This document shows positions 14,217-25,701 of a stretch of DNA of 64,000 nt, one piece after another. A program made the translations under genes and the position numbers. The notes beneath the pieces were generated by a model that saw only the letters and a program-made list of their open reading frames with translations, was not told the DNA's origin and searched no databases. The stretch comes from Prauserella alba (GTDB taxonomy: Bacteria > Actinomycetota > Actinomycetes > Mycobacteriales > Pseudonocardiaceae). The first letter of the stretch is position 1; each line of letters opens with the position of its first letter. Where the stretch lies: NCBI RefSeq assembly GCF_024171735.1, contig NZ_JAMTCH010000003.1, positions 1,166,841 to 1,230,840 of the forward strand, written 5' to 3'.

Positions 14217-15170
14217 CGCGATCGCGGCGGGCGTCGCCCCCGCGTCGAGCCGCCAGCTCGTGCACCGGGTCGCCGATCCGACGAGCGCCTGCGTGGCGAC
14301 GCCGCGCAGGCCCGGATCCTCCGTCCGTTCCAGCACGCCGTGCCAGGAACGGGTCGCGTCCGTCTCGGCGCCGACGACGAGCCGCACTGCTGAATCCTGG
14401 TCGGACACCGGGTTCTCCGTGGTGTACGCCGGTTCGGCGGTGCGCGGGGTGGCACCTGCCGCGCGCAGCAGCCGCTCGCACGCCAACCTGCGATCCCGAT
14501 GCGCCTCGCCGCCCTCGGTCAGCCCGTTGTCGTAACTGCCGGGCAGGAACGCCGTCACCGTGGTGTACACCCATTCCGCCGCGTGCTCCGTGGCCAGGGC
14601 CTGCTGCAGGGCACCGACGGCCGGCTCGTCGAGCGGCCCGGCCGACACCCGCTGCAGCGGGCCCGGTTGCCCGGCGCCGAACGCCTCGTCGAGCTGCTGC
14701 GCCGCGGCGCAGCCCGCGGCGACCGCGCCGGCCAGGCCCGCGCGGTATGCGGGCAGCCGTGGCACGAGCCGGACGGCGCGGTCGCGTGCGTCGCCGAGCC
14801 GCTGCCCCAGCTCCTCCGGACCCCCGGCGGTGGTGGGCGGCGCGGACGTCGCCGTGGCCCGTGGCCGGTTGAGCCGGTTCACCTCGCGGCGCAACGCCCT
14901 GGCCTGCGCCGCACGGACGGCCGCGACCTGCTCGGCAGCCGAGCCGCCGAGCGCGCGGGCGGCGGCCGTGTCGGCCTCGGCGGCGTTCAACAGGGGAAGC
15001 AGCGCGTCCGGACTGTCGTCGTAGTCCGTGCAGCCCGCGACCGCACCGAGGCCCGCGACGGCCGGGAGGGCCAGCGCGGCGCCGCGGAGCACGGCACGAC
15101 GGTTGGGAAGGGACACGGGATTCGGTGAGGACACCGGCTTCGGAGGGGAGACCGGTCGGCGGAAGGTCAC
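14199..15170 (-). CDS. Tat-exported lipoprotein with ferritin-like (DUF4439-type) domain
   Basis: 323 residues from GTG 15170; a GTG at 15116, giving SLPNRRAVLRGAALALPAVA as a cleaner signal sequence, is an equally plausible start. The twin-arginine motif NRRAVLRG, hydrophobic core and lipobox GAVAGC indicate Tat export and a lipid anchor. The mature part is helical and Ala-rich; the helix pair EHAAEWVYTTVTAFLPGSYD and AETDATRSWHGVLERTEDPG matches the DUF4439 ferritin-like domain found in actinobacterial lipoproteins. Family knowledge gives no enzymatic activity. It overlaps the end of the convergent membrane-protein gene (14199-14216) and is divergent from rimP. Confidence 0.78.
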   Translation of the reverse strand: MTFRRPVSPPKPVSSPNPVSLPNRRAVLRGAALALPAVAGLGAVAGCTDYDDSPDALLPLLNAAEADTAAARALGGSAAEQVAAVRAAQARALRREVNRLNRPRATATSAPPTTAGGPEELGQRLGDARDRAVRLVPRLPAYRAGLAGAVAAGCAAAQQLDEAFGAGQPGPLQRVSAGPLDEPAVGALQQALATEHAAEWVYTTVTAFLPGSYDNGLTEGGEAHRDRRLACERLLRAAGATPRTAEPAYTTENPVSDQDSAVRLVVGAETDATRSWHGVLERTEDPGLRGVATQALVGSATRCTSWRLDAGATPAAIALPGRG

Positions 15171-15249
15171 GAGACGCCATCCTGCCAGGCGATCGGGCAC
15201 CGCGGCTCGCGCGGACCCCGCTGGTCGGCGGACGGCGGCGGCGACACGA

Positions 15250-15415
15250 TAAGCTGGACCACCCCTGTCCGGCGGCACGAGCGGCCGGACTCGCCGTACA
15301 TTCGGACGACCCCCACTACACCGCAGGACGCCGATACACCCCACGACCACACCGCACGACCTCGACACACCCCCGACAAGATCCGTACCCAGACAAGACC
15401 CATAGACAACAGCAA
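15250..15415 (+). promoter_or_regulatory. rimP-nusA promoter candidate and C-rich, G-poor leader
   Basis: TAAGCT at 15250-15255 fits an actinobacterial -10; no clear -35. From ~15305 to 15415 the leader is strongly C- and A-rich with few G (for example ACACCCCACGACCACACCG), unstructured, and ends near the GGGAG Shine-Dalgarno at 15421. C-rich, G-poor RNA is the profile of Rho-utilisation sites. Confidence 0.4.
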
Positions 15416-15432
15416 CTCACGGGAGCATCACG

Positions 15433-15999
15433 GTGCCCAACGAACTCGCCAGCCGGCTGGAGCCCATCGTGGCCGAGGCCGTCACGGCCGCGGGTTTCGA
15501 TCTCGACGCGCTCGACGTGCAGCAGGCCGGGCGGCGCAAACTCGTCAAGGTCGTCGTCGACAGCGACGACGGTGTCGGCCTGGACGAGGTCGCCGACGTC
15601 AGCCGGGTCCTGTCCGAGACGCTCGACCAGCACGAACACCTCATCGCGGGCGCCTACACCCTCGAAGTCACCTCGCCGGGCGTCGACCGGCCCCTGACCA
15701 CGCAGCGGCACTGGCGCCGCGCGAAGTTCCGCCAGGTGCGGGTGACCCCGACCGAGGGGGCCGAGTTCACCGGGCGGGTGGGCCGGGCCGACGAGACCGC
15801 CGTGCGCCTGCTCGTCGACGGCACCGTTCGCGACGTGCGCTACGCCGATGTCGCGAAGGCCGTGCTCGAGGTCGAGTTCAAGCAACCGCCCGCAGGTGAG
15901 CTGAAACTGCTGGAACAGGACGCAGGCGAGGCAGCCGAGGGCGACAACGACAACAGCGAGGGTGCCGCGGCGGCAGCACCGGAGGAGGAGCCGAGGTGA
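15433..15999 (+). CDS. rimP: Ribosome maturation factor RimP
   Basis: 188 residues. N-terminal domain: [20 protein letters not shown] with [20 protein letters not shown]; then [19 protein letters not shown]; the signature [20 protein letters not shown]; and a C-terminal SH3-like barrel ([19 protein letters not shown]). An acidic tail (~155-188) extends beyond the fold. Family knowledge: RimP binds the 30S subunit and assists S12 and central pseudoknot assembly. GTG 15433 has GGGAG 7 bases upstream. It is the first gene of the rimP-nusA-ylxR-infB operon; its TGA overlaps the nusA GTG. Confidence 0.97.
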   Translation: MPNELASRLEPIVAEAVTAAGFDLDALDVQQAGRRKLVKVVVDSDDGVGLDEVADVSRVLSETLDQHEHLIAGAYTLEVTSPGVDRPLTTQRHWRRAKFRQVRVTPTEGAEFTGRVGRADETAVRLLVDGTVRDVRYADVAKAVLEVEFKQPPAGELKLLEQDAGEAAEGDNDNSEGAAAAAPEEEPR

Positions 16000-17057
16000 A
16001 CGTCGACATCGCCGCGCTGCGGGCCATCGAGGCGGACAAGGACATTCCGTTCGAAGCGGTGCTCGAGGCCATCGAGTCCGCACTGCTCACGGCCTACAAG
16101 CACACCGAGGGCCACCAGCCCCGCGCCAAGATCGACATCGATCGCAAGACCGGGTACGTGCGGGTGCTGGCCCACACGCTCGACGAGAACGGTGAGATCG
16201 CCGAGGAGTGGGACGACACCCCCGAGGGGTTCGGGCGGATCGCCGCGACGACCGCGCGCCAGGTCATCCTGCAGCGGTTGCGCGACGCCGAACAGGAGAA
16301 GACCTACGGCGAGTTCTCCGCGAAGGAGGGCGAGATCGTCGCCGGTGTGATCCAGCGGGACGCCCGCGCCAACGCCCGGGGCATGGTCGTGGTCGACATC
16401 GGCGGTGACACCGAAGGTGTCCTGCCCGCCGCCGAGCAGGTGCCGGGGGAGGACTACCCGCACGGCGGCCGGGTCAAGGCGTACGTGTGGCAGGTCGCCC
16501 GCAGTGCCCGCGGCCCGCAGATCACCCTCTCGCGCACACACCCGAACCTGGTGCGCAAGCTGTTCGCACTGGAGGTGCCGGAGATCGCCGACGGCACCGT
16601 GGAGATCACGGCGGTGGCCAGGGAGCCCGGCCACCGGTCCAAGATCTCGGTGCGTTCCACCGTGGCCGGTGTGAACGCCAAGGGCGCCTGCATCGGGCCC
16701 GTCGGCGCGCGCGTGCGCAACGTCATGAGCGAGCTCGGTGGTGAGAAGATCGACATCATCGACTACTCGGACGATCCGGCACAGTTCGTCGGCAACGCAC
16801 TCTCGCCCGCGAAGGCCGTGTCGGTCACCGTCGTCGACGAGCGGACGAAGACCGCGCGGGTGGTCGTGCCGGACTTCCAGCTGTCGCTGGCGATCGGCAA
16901 GGAGGGCCAGAACGCCCGGCTCGCGGCGCGGCTGACCGGCTGGCGGATCGACATTCGCAGCGACGCCGCACCCGATGCCGGACCCCAGCAGGAGGCGTCT
17001 CCAGACCCCCAGCCGGAGGACTCACCGCACACTGCGGTAACCGGTTCCACCGAGTGA
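15996..17057 (+). CDS. nusA: Transcription termination/antitermination factor NusA
   Basis: 353 residues, GTG overlapping the rimP stop (GTGA). N-terminal RNAP-binding domain ([36 protein letters not shown]), S1 domain (~125-195), then KH1 and KH2 ([60 protein letters not shown]). It lacks the C-terminal acidic repeats of E. coli NusA, as is normal in actinobacteria. Family knowledge: modulates pausing, hairpin termination and rRNA antitermination. The last ~25 residues are Pro/Gln/Glu-rich. Confidence 0.97.
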   Translation: MNVDIAALRAIEADKDIPFEAVLEAIESALLTAYKHTEGHQPRAKIDIDRKTGYVRVLAHTLDENGEIAEEWDDTPEGFGRIAATTARQVILQRLRDAEQEKTYGEFSAKEGEIVAGVIQRDARANARGMVVVDIGGDTEGVLPAAEQVPGEDYPHGGRVKAYVWQVARSARGPQITLSRTHPNLVRKLFALEVPEIADGTVEITAVAREPGHRSKISVRSTVAGVNAKGACIGPVGARVRNVMSELGGEKIDIIDYSDDPAQFVGNALSPAKAVSVTVVDERTKTARVVVPDFQLSLAIGKEGQNARLAARLTGWRIDIRSDAAPDAGPQQEASPDPQPEDSPHTAVTGSTE

Positions 17058-17069
17058 CAGGTCACGGGC

Positions 17070-17075
17070 TAAACT
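17070..17075 (+). promoter_or_regulatory. -10 hexamer TAAACT before ylxR
   Basis: TAAACT lies 8 bases before GTG 17084, suggesting an internal leaderless promoter inside the nusA operon. Confidence 0.4.
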
Positions 17076-17083
17076 GGGAGCCG

Positions 17084-17365
17084 GTGCAACGCCCGACGTC
17101 GATGACCGGCCCGATCCGTACGTGCGTCGGTTGCCGTCGACGGGCGTGCAGCGACGAGTTGTTGCGGTTGGTCGTGACAGGTGAAGGGCTCGTCGCCGAC
17201 GAACGGCGGCGGCTCCCCGGACGTGGTGCCTGGGTGCATCGCGATCCGGCGTGCCTGGTCAAGGCCGAACGGAAACGAGCGTTTCCCCGTGCGCTGCGCG
17301 TGTCCGGTCCGCTGGACACGTCGGCCGTGCGGGGCGTCGTGGAACGGCTCGCCACCGGAGTATGA
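17084..17365 (+). CDS. ylxR: YlxR family RNA-binding protein
   Basis: 93 residues from GTG 17084; alternatives are GTG 17054 (overlapping the nusA stop) and ATG 17102 just before the conserved core. The core PIRTCVGCRRRACSDELLRL, DERRRLPGRGAWVHRDPACL and KRAFPRALRVSGPLD is the YlxR/DUF448 fold. Family knowledge: a small nucleic-acid-binding protein nearly always found between nusA and infB, reported to bind RNase P RNA or affect transcription in some bacteria. Start choice is uncertain; identity is not. A strong hairpin starts at the last base of its stop codon. Confidence 0.92.
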   Translation: MQRPTSMTGPIRTCVGCRRRACSDELLRLVVTGEGLVADERRRLPGRGAWVHRDPACLVKAERKRAFPRALRVSGPLDTSAVRGVVERLATGV

Positions 17366-17389
17366 GAGCCCGGGACCTCCCCGGGCTCT
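17365..17389 (+). terminator. 10-bp perfect hairpin directly after ylxR
   Basis: AGAGCCCGGG (17365-17374), loop ACCTC, CCCGGGCTCT (17380-17389). No U-run follows, so it is an attenuator or pause hairpin ahead of infB rather than a classic intrinsic terminator. A TACTGT -10 candidate for infB lies at 17478-17483. Confidence 0.55.
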
Positions 17390-17511
17390 GTCGGAAACAA
17401 GGAAGCAGGTCGACCCGTCATGAGTCAGCCGTGAAGCTGAAGCCATGAACGCGCGACGATAAGACGAGGTCAGCGGGTACTGTGCCTGCCTGGCCTCAGT
17501 TGAGGAGAGCA

Positions 17512-20492
<2,981 letters not shown>

Positions 20493-20493
<1 letters not shown>

Positions 20494-20561
20494 AACGGAC
20501 ACGGCCGGTGGGGCGGGGCACAGCTCCGCCCCACCGGCGTGGTCCGTTCCGGTGGGGCGGT
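20493..20561 (+). terminator. Long hairpin after infB with an alternative pairing to the DUF503 RBS
   Basis: Outer arms GAACGGAC (20493-20500) and GTCCGTTC (20542-20549) enclose GGCCGGTGGGGCGG / CCGCCCCACCGGC (20503-20516 / 20525-20538). A third copy, CCGGTGGGGCGG at 20550-20561, directly before the DUF503 GTG, can pair with the same middle segment. The two pairings exclude each other. Confidence 0.6.
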
Positions 20562-20864
20562 GTGGCGGTGTTCGTGGGGTCGTTGGAACTGGACGTGCTC
20601 CTCGGGGACGTCCATTCGCTGAAACAGAAGCGCTCCGTCGTGCGGCCCATCGTGGCCGAGTTGCGCAGGCGGTTCGCCGTCGCCGTCGCCGAGGCCGGGC
20701 AGCGGGACCTCTACCGTCGCGCCACCATCGGTGTGGCCGCGGTTGCGGCCGACGGCGCGCACGTGCGTGACGTGCTCGATGCCTGTGAACGGTTCGTGGC
20801 CGAGCGTCCCGAGGTCGAGCTGCTGTCGGCAGGCAGGCGAGTGCACGGCGCGGACGACGACTAG
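20562..20864 (+). CDS. DUF503 family protein (YlxP-like)
   Basis: 100 residues from GTG 20562 (GTG 20568 is an alternative). VFVGSLELDVLLGDVHSLKQ, KRSVVRPIVAELRRRFAVAV, LYRRATIGVAAVAADGAHVR and ERPEVELLSAGRR match the DUF503/YlxP family in length and order. The gene sits between infB and rbfA as in most actinobacteria and firmicutes. Function is not established; the ferredoxin-like fold and position suggest a role in translation or ribosome assembly. The G-rich Shine-Dalgarno region takes part in the alternative hairpins described for 20493-20561. Confidence 0.9.
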   Translation: MAVFVGSLELDVLLGDVHSLKQKRSVVRPIVAELRRRFAVAVAEAGQRDLYRRATIGVAAVAADGAHVRDVLDACERFVAERPEVELLSAGRRVHGADDD

Positions 20865-20963
20865 GACCGGGCCGCCGGCGCCGCGCGGGCCGGGGCCGGA
20901 ACATCAGGGTGCTGCGCCGGGTCCGTAAGGTGCCGGTGCGATCGGACGAGTGAGGGGATGGCC

Positions 20964-21413
20964 GTGGCTGACAAGGCTCGGGCACGCAGGCTGGCGAAGC
21001 GGATCGCGCAGATCGTCGCGTCCGCGATCGAACACGAGATCAAGGACCCGAGGCTGGGCAATGTGACGATCACCGATGCCCGGGTCACCGGGGACCTGCG
21101 TGACGCCACCGTGTACTACACCGTGCTTGGCGAAACCCTCGACGCGGCGCCGGATCTCGCCGGTGCCGCCGCCGCGTTGGAGTCCGCCCGCGGGGTGCTG
21201 CGGACGAAGGTGGGGCAGGGCACGGGTGTGCGGTACACGCCCACGCTGACGTTCGTCGCGGACAACATTCCGTCCGAGGCCCGCAACATCGACGAACTCC
21301 TCGCCAAGGCCCGCGAGGCCGATGCCGAGGTCGCCCGTCAGGCCACCGCGGCGCAGCCCGCGGGCGAGCCCGACCCGTACAAGCCCGCCAAGTCCGACGA
21401 GGACGAGGAGTAG
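20964..21413 (+). CDS. rbfA: Ribosome-binding factor A
   Basis: 149 residues. GTG 20964 is preferred over ATG 20958 because GAGGGG is 7 bases upstream and the product then starts with [20 protein letters not shown], matching actinobacterial RbfA. KH-like fold: [58 protein letters not shown]. An acidic tail ends it. Family knowledge: binds 30S near helix 1 of 16S rRNA during cold-sensitive maturation. The usual downstream nrnA (DHH phosphoesterase) is absent; a minus-strand methyltransferase follows. Confidence 0.96.
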   Translation: MADKARARRLAKRIAQIVASAIEHEIKDPRLGNVTITDARVTGDLRDATVYYTVLGETLDAAPDLAGAAAALESARGVLRTKVGQGTGVRYTPTLTFVADNIPSEARNIDELLAKAREADAEVARQATAAQPAGEPDPYKPAKSDEDEE

Positions 21414-21426
21414 GCCCGCCGCGTGC

Positions 21427-21446
21427 CACCGGCCGACGCGCCGGTG
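21427..21446. terminator. 7-bp hairpin between convergent rbfA and methyltransferase genes
   Basis: CACCGGC (21427-21433) and GCCGGTG (21440-21446) around a 6-base loop, 14 bases after the rbfA stop. GC-rich without a T-run; it could serve either strand. Confidence 0.4.
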
Positions 21447-21486
21447 AGGCGATCCGCCCACGGCTCCGGGGTAGGCCGCGCTTCCG

Positions 21487-22527
21487 TCAGGCGTCCTTCG
21501 TCGCGATGAGGATGTCGCGGACGATCGCCTGGTCGACGCGATGGGCGAGGGTGTCGTAGGGACTGCCGTCGCGGACCGTCAGCCCGGCATCGGCCAAGAG
21601 TCCGGCGAGCTCGTCGCGCGGCACGACGTGGGTGTTCCACGACAGGCCCAGGGCGCCGCCGCGCCGCAGCACCCGCGTCCATCCGGGAACCGCCGCGGCC
21701 AGCAGGTCGCGGGGGCTGCGCGCGGGCGCCCGCTCCGGTGTGCGGCTCCCGTGCTGTACGCCGTAGGGCGCGTCGGTGACCACGAGGTCGACCGAGCCGG
21801 GGCGCACCAGCTCGTCGGTGTGCAGCGTGTCGCAGTTGAGGTAGTCGAGCGTGCGGGTCTCGCCCGCCTTGTACCGTTCCTTCGACGCGGCGTACTCGAT
21901 GTCCAGCCTGCGCCCCAGCCGTGTCTTGTGGTGGCGCAACATCCCGGCCTCGGCCTTGTGCTTGACCCGCTTGGTGCGCAGCCACGTCTTGATGAACTGC
22001 TGGTACGCCTCGAAGTCCTTGCCGTCGAGCTCCACACCGGTGGCGTCGAACCCGTACATCATCGCCTGGCCCAGCGTCGTTCCCCTGCCGCACAACGGAT
22101 CCAGCAGGCGCAGGCCGCCCTCGACCATCGCCCTGGGGCGGTCGGAGGCCAGCACGGTGAGGTTCAGCAGCAGTTTGGTGAACAGCTCGTTGGTCTTGCC
22201 GCTGTACTTCTGGATGGTGAGCAGGTCCGAGTCGAACACGTCCGCCGGGGAGAGCGTCAGCGGCCGGAGCAGCTCGCCGGTGATCTCGAACAGGACGTAC
22301 GCCGACGACAGGTTCGACAGCAACGCGATGTCGTCGCCGGTCAGCGGAACCGGTGTGCTGAACGTGACGTAGGAAGCGCCGCCGATCGAGCGGGTACCCG
22401 CGTCGCGCACCTCGGTGGACAGCACGGCCTCGCCGAACGCGGTCAGCTCGGCCTGCAGCAGCCGGGGCGAGGTGTCGGTGTAGACCCGGTTGGCCGACGG
22501 CAGGATCAGAATGGCGTACTCGGACAT
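21487..22527 (-). CDS. TRM11-family SAM-dependent RNA methyltransferase
   Basis: 346 residues from ATG 22527, which follows a TACTCT -10 by 7 bases (leaderless). The N-terminal ~150 residues (EYAILILPSANRVY, IGGASYVTFSTPVPLTGDDI) form a substrate-recognition part. The Rossmann methyltransferase follows: LDPLCGRGTTLGQAMMYGFD with the SAM loop, ATGVELDGKDFEAYQQFIKT, and the catalytic (D/N)PPY-type motif as VVTDAPYGVQHG. Family knowledge: Trm11/TrmG10 enzymes make N2-methylguanosine in tRNA, usually with a THUMP domain; none is obvious here, so the RNA target is uncertain. It lies between rbfA and the NmrA fusion gene, facing rbfA. Confidence 0.85.
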   Translation of the reverse strand: MSEYAILILPSANRVYTDTSPRLLQAELTAFGEAVLSTEVRDAGTRSIGGASYVTFSTPVPLTGDDIALLSNLSSAYVLFEITGELLRPLTLSPADVFDSDLLTIQKYSGKTNELFTKLLLNLTVLASDRPRAMVEGGLRLLDPLCGRGTTLGQAMMYGFDATGVELDGKDFEAYQQFIKTWLRTKRVKHKAEAGMLRHHKTRLGRRLDIEYAASKERYKAGETRTLDYLNCDTLHTDELVRPGSVDLVVTDAPYGVQHGSRTPERAPARSPRDLLAAAVPGWTRVLRRGGALGLSWNTHVVPRDELAGLLADAGLTVRDGSPYDTLAHRVDQAIVRDILIATKDA

Positions 22528-22534
22528 CGGCGTA

Positions 22535-22540
22535 AGAGTA
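22535..22540 (-). promoter_or_regulatory. -10 hexamer TACTCT, leaderless start
   Basis: Read on the minus strand, TACTCT is followed by 7 bases and the ATG at 22527. Confidence 0.5.
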
Positions 22541-22619
22541 GGCGAGCCCCACCTGCCGCGTGCGGGCACGGGGCAGGCGGGGCGTCCGGCACCGCCGCGG
22601 GATCACCGAGGCGGGCCTG

Positions 22620-24161
22620 TCACCGGGCGGGCGGTCCGTACACGGTGCGGTACGGCACGAACCGCTGGAACCCCACTGCTTCCAGTCCGGGTGTGCGTTC
22701 CACGAGCTGCGGGACGTCGTCGTCGGCCTGGAGGTGCTCCGCCACGACCCGTTCGTGCGCCGCCACGGTGGTGAACTCCGCCCAGTTGAGCATCCGGCTG
22801 CCGTCGACGGCGATGTGGAAGTGGTTTCCGGCCATGCCCTCCGGCGCCGGTGCGCCGGTGGTCACGGGATGCCGCCGGATCAGCTCGTCGACGAACCGCT
22901 CGCCGGTGGCGGCGGCGTCGGTGCGGAACGACACGAGCACGACGGCGCCGGGCTCGAACGGCCGGTCGGGCACCGCCTCGCGGTAGAGCCGGTAGCCGAC
23001 CGCGTCGAGGCGTTCGATGCCGGGAACAGCCCCGTCGATGGTGTCGTTGCGGGCGTCCCTGCCGGTGCTGCGGAACGTCTCGAGCGCCTCCTCGCCGGTC
23101 CATTGTGAATAGTGCACCAGGGTGTGGCCGTCGGTGCCGAGCAGCACGCTGTGCGCCAGCAGGCCCGTCGGCCACGGCCGGTCCCGCCACTCGTCGATCG
23201 CGGCCGCCGCGGCCGCGCGCTGGGACCCGGTGTCGGCGACCCGCCAGGTACTGACGAGGACGTATCCGACGTCGGTGGTGCGCGAGACCGGGGGCAGGGG
23301 GCCGGTCAGCTCGTGGGTGTGCGCCTCGACCCAGTCGCGGTACGGGTGTGCCGGCCTGCCGGTGACATGGGCGACGGTGTCGGTGCGGGCAGGCTCGCGG
23401 TCGGTGAGATCGGCGACCATCCCGGCGATCACCTCGTCCGGGGTTTCCGGCCCGAGCAGCGAACGGGCCCATTCCTCGACCGGCTGTTCCTTCCACGGGA
23501 CGTGCCTGCCGGTGACCTCGCCGATGATCTCCAGCTGACGTGCCGGGGTGATGAGCTCGGGCCCGGTGAGTTCGTAGCGGGCGCCGTCGTGGCCGTCCTC
23601 GGTCAGGGCCCGCACGGCGACGGCGGCGATGTCCCGCTCGTCGACCGGCGCGGTGGGCACCTCGGGGGCGACCGCCGTGACGGGCTGCCGGGAACGGATC
23701 GCCGGTGCCCAGCTCAGCGAGTTGGCTGCGAACCCGTAGGGCCGCAGGAACGTCCACGACACCCCCGTGGCACGGATCGCCTCCTCGACGGCCGCGTGCG
23801 CGTGGGCGATGGGCCCCGGCTGATCCCGGGTGGACACGTCGTCGCGCACCGCGCCGGAGGACAGCAGCACCACGTGCCGGACGCGTTCGCCGATGACCCG
23901 CACGCTCGCCGTGAGGGTGTCGAGGTCGAAGTCGGGAAGCATGAACAGCACCGCCGACACGCCGTCGAGCTGCCGCGCCAGCCCTGCGGGGTCGAGTTGA
24001 CTGCCCGCCACCACGTCGACGCTACCGGGCAGGCCGGCCGTGTCCGGGTCACGGGTCAGCGCCCGCACCGCCACCCCGGCGTCGAGCAGACCGGCCACGA
24101 CGTGCCGTCCCACCTGTCCTGTCGCCCCTGTCACCAGCACCGTTTCGTTCGTCTCGTCCAT
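22620..24161 (-). CDS. Fusion: NmrA-type NAD(P)-binding domain + two antibiotic-biosynthesis-monooxygenase-like domains
   Basis: 513 residues. Residues ~7-285 are an atypical SDR/NmrA domain: VLVTGATGQVGRHVVAGLLD (GxxGxxG), ALTRDPDTAGLPG, HVVLLSSGAVRDD, VEEAIRATGVSWTFLRPYGF, GARYELTGPELITPARQLEI. Residues ~305-400 (YVLVSTWRVADTGSQRAAAA, SVLLGTDGHTLVHYSQWTGE) and ~410-505 (VVLVSFRTDAAATGERFVDE, NHFHIAVDGSRMLNWAEFTT) each look like an ABM dimeric ferredoxin-like domain. Family knowledge: NmrA-like proteins sense or use NAD(P)H; ABM proteins oxidise quinone precursors without cofactors. Their fusion suggests a quinone or polyketide oxidoreductase, but the substrate is unknown. It sits in a translation cluster where nrnA is usual. 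Confidence 0.82.
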   Translation of the reverse strand: MDETNETVLVTGATGQVGRHVVAGLLDAGVAVRALTRDPDTAGLPGSVDVVAGSQLDPAGLARQLDGVSAVLFMLPDFDLDTLTASVRVIGERVRHVVLLSSGAVRDDVSTRDQPGPIAHAHAAVEEAIRATGVSWTFLRPYGFAANSLSWAPAIRSRQPVTAVAPEVPTAPVDERDIAAVAVRALTEDGHDGARYELTGPELITPARQLEIIGEVTGRHVPWKEQPVEEWARSLLGPETPDEVIAGMVADLTDREPARTDTVAHVTGRPAHPYRDWVEAHTHELTGPLPPVSRTTDVGYVLVSTWRVADTGSQRAAAAAAIDEWRDRPWPTGLLAHSVLLGTDGHTLVHYSQWTGEEALETFRSTGRDARNDTIDGAVPGIERLDAVGYRLYREAVPDRPFEPGAVVLVSFRTDAAATGERFVDELIRRHPVTTGAPAPEGMAGNHFHIAVDGSRMLNWAEFTTVAAHERVVAEHLQADDDVPQLVERTPGLEAVGFQRFVPYRTVYGPPAR

Positions 24162-24231
24162 GTCCGAGACGCTAGGCGGCCGGTGATGATCACGGCATCC
24201 GTCAGATGACCGGGTTGTCGGTGGGCCCGTC

Positions 24232-24237
24232 TACGCT
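24232..24237 (+). promoter_or_regulatory. -10 hexamer TACGCT, leaderless start
   Basis: TACGCT ends 6 bases before GTG 24244 of the MATE transporter. Confidence 0.45.
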
Positions 24238-24243
24238 CGGTGC

Positions 24244-25560
24244 GTGGTCGAGGTGACGGAGGAGCGCGCCCCGGCGCGCACGGTCTTCGGGCTCGCCGTT
24301 CCCGCGCTCGGCGTGCTGGCGGCGGAACCCTTGTACGTGCTGGTGGACACCGCGGTGGTCGGGCATCTGGGCGCGCTGCCGTTGGCGGGACTGGCGCTGG
24401 GCGGAACACTGCTCTCGCTGGTGTCGACGCAGCTCACGTTCCTGTCCTACGGCACGACCTCGCGGACGGCGCGGCTGCACGGCGCGGGCAGGCGCGGCGA
24501 AGCCGTTGAGGAGGGCGTGCAGGCCACGTGGCTGGCGCTCGCCGTGGGGTTCGTCATCGTGGCGCTCGGCCAGCTCCTGGCCCGGCCCGTGGCGAGCATG
24601 ATGTCGGGGGACGAGGCGATCACCGACGCGACGGTGTCGTGGTTGCGGATCGCGCTGTGCGGCACGCCGATGATCCTCGTGACGATGGCGGGCAACGGAT
24701 GGATGCGCGGGGTGCAGGACGCCGTGCGCCCCCTGCGGTACGTGCTGGCCGGCAACGGCCTGTCGGCGGTGCTCTGCCCGGTCTTCGTGTATCCGCTCGG
24801 ATGGGGACTGGAAGGGTCGGCGATCGCCAACGTCGTCGCGCAGACCGTGGCCGGCGGGTTGTTCCTGCGCGCGCTGGCGAAGGAACACGCCCGGCTGCGT
24901 CCGCACCCGGGCGTGATGTGGGCGCAGCTGATTCTCGGCCGCGACCTGGTGTTGCGCAGCCTCGGTTTCCAGGCGTGCTTCCTGTCGGCGACCGCGGTCG
25001 CCGCGCGGACCTCGACCGAGGCGGTCGGTGCCCACCAGGTGGTGTGGCAGCTGTGGACGTTCCTGTCGCTCGTGCTCGACTCCGTGGCGATCGCGGCCCA
25101 GTCGCTGATCGGCGCCGCGCTGGGGGCCGAATCGAGGCGGCGTGCGCGGGGGATCGCCGCGCAGATCGTCCGGTACGGCCTCGTCCTGGGGTGCGGCCTC
25201 GGCGTCGTGTTCGCGGCGGTGTCGCAGGTGCTGCCGCTGGCGTTCACCAGCGACGCCGGTGTGCTCGGCGAGATCCCGCACGCCTGGTGGTTCTTCGTCG
25301 CGCTCCAGCCCGTGGCCGGTGTCGTGTTCGCGCTCGACGGCGTGCTCCTCGGCGCTGGTGACGCGGCCTATCTGCGCAACGCCACGCTCGGCAGCGCGCT
25401 GCTGGGATTCCTGCCGCTGATCTGGGCCTCGCTCGGCTTCGGCTGGGGACTGGCCGGCATCTGGACGGGACTGACCGTGTTCATGCTGCTGCGCCTGGGA
25501 TTCGTCGTGGTGCGCTGGCGTGGTGGCCGGTGGGCGGTGACCGGCGCGGTCCGGACCTGA
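24244..25560 (+). CDS. MATE family efflux transporter (DinF-like)
   Basis: 438 residues with ~12 hydrophobic helices. Signature segments: FGLAVPALGVLAAEPLYVLV, DTAVVGHLGALPLAGLALGG, GNGWMRGVQDAVRPLRYVLA, STEAVGAHQVVWQLWTFLSL, AIAAQSLIGAALGAE. Family knowledge: DinF-group MATE proteins export organic cations or oxidised compounds using H+ or Na+. A MATE gene between rbfA and truB is common in actinobacteria. GTG 24244 follows a leaderless-type -10. Not overlapping with neighbours; the 79 bases before it separate it from the divergent NmrA fusion. Substrate unknown. Confidence 0.92.
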   Translation: MVEVTEERAPARTVFGLAVPALGVLAAEPLYVLVDTAVVGHLGALPLAGLALGGTLLSLVSTQLTFLSYGTTSRTARLHGAGRRGEAVEEGVQATWLALAVGFVIVALGQLLARPVASMMSGDEAITDATVSWLRIALCGTPMILVTMAGNGWMRGVQDAVRPLRYVLAGNGLSAVLCPVFVYPLGWGLEGSAIANVVAQTVAGGLFLRALAKEHARLRPHPGVMWAQLILGRDLVLRSLGFQACFLSATAVAARTSTEAVGAHQVVWQLWTFLSLVLDSVAIAAQSLIGAALGAESRRRARGIAAQIVRYGLVLGCGLGVVFAAVSQVLPLAFTSDAGVLGEIPHAWWFFVALQPVAGVVFALDGVLLGAGDAAYLRNATLGSALLGFLPLIWASLGFGWGLAGIWTGLTVFMLLRLGFVVVRWRGGRWAVTGAVRT

Positions 25561-25701
25561 CCCCGCGACAGGCGCCGGCCTGTGGGCAACTCCACTGCGG
25601 TCACGGGGCCCGTACGGGTGCCGACCCGGCAGGCGATGCACTAGAACGTACGGGGACGGCCGCCTGAGCCTGTCCGCCCATCGATCCGACCAGGAGGACA
25701 G

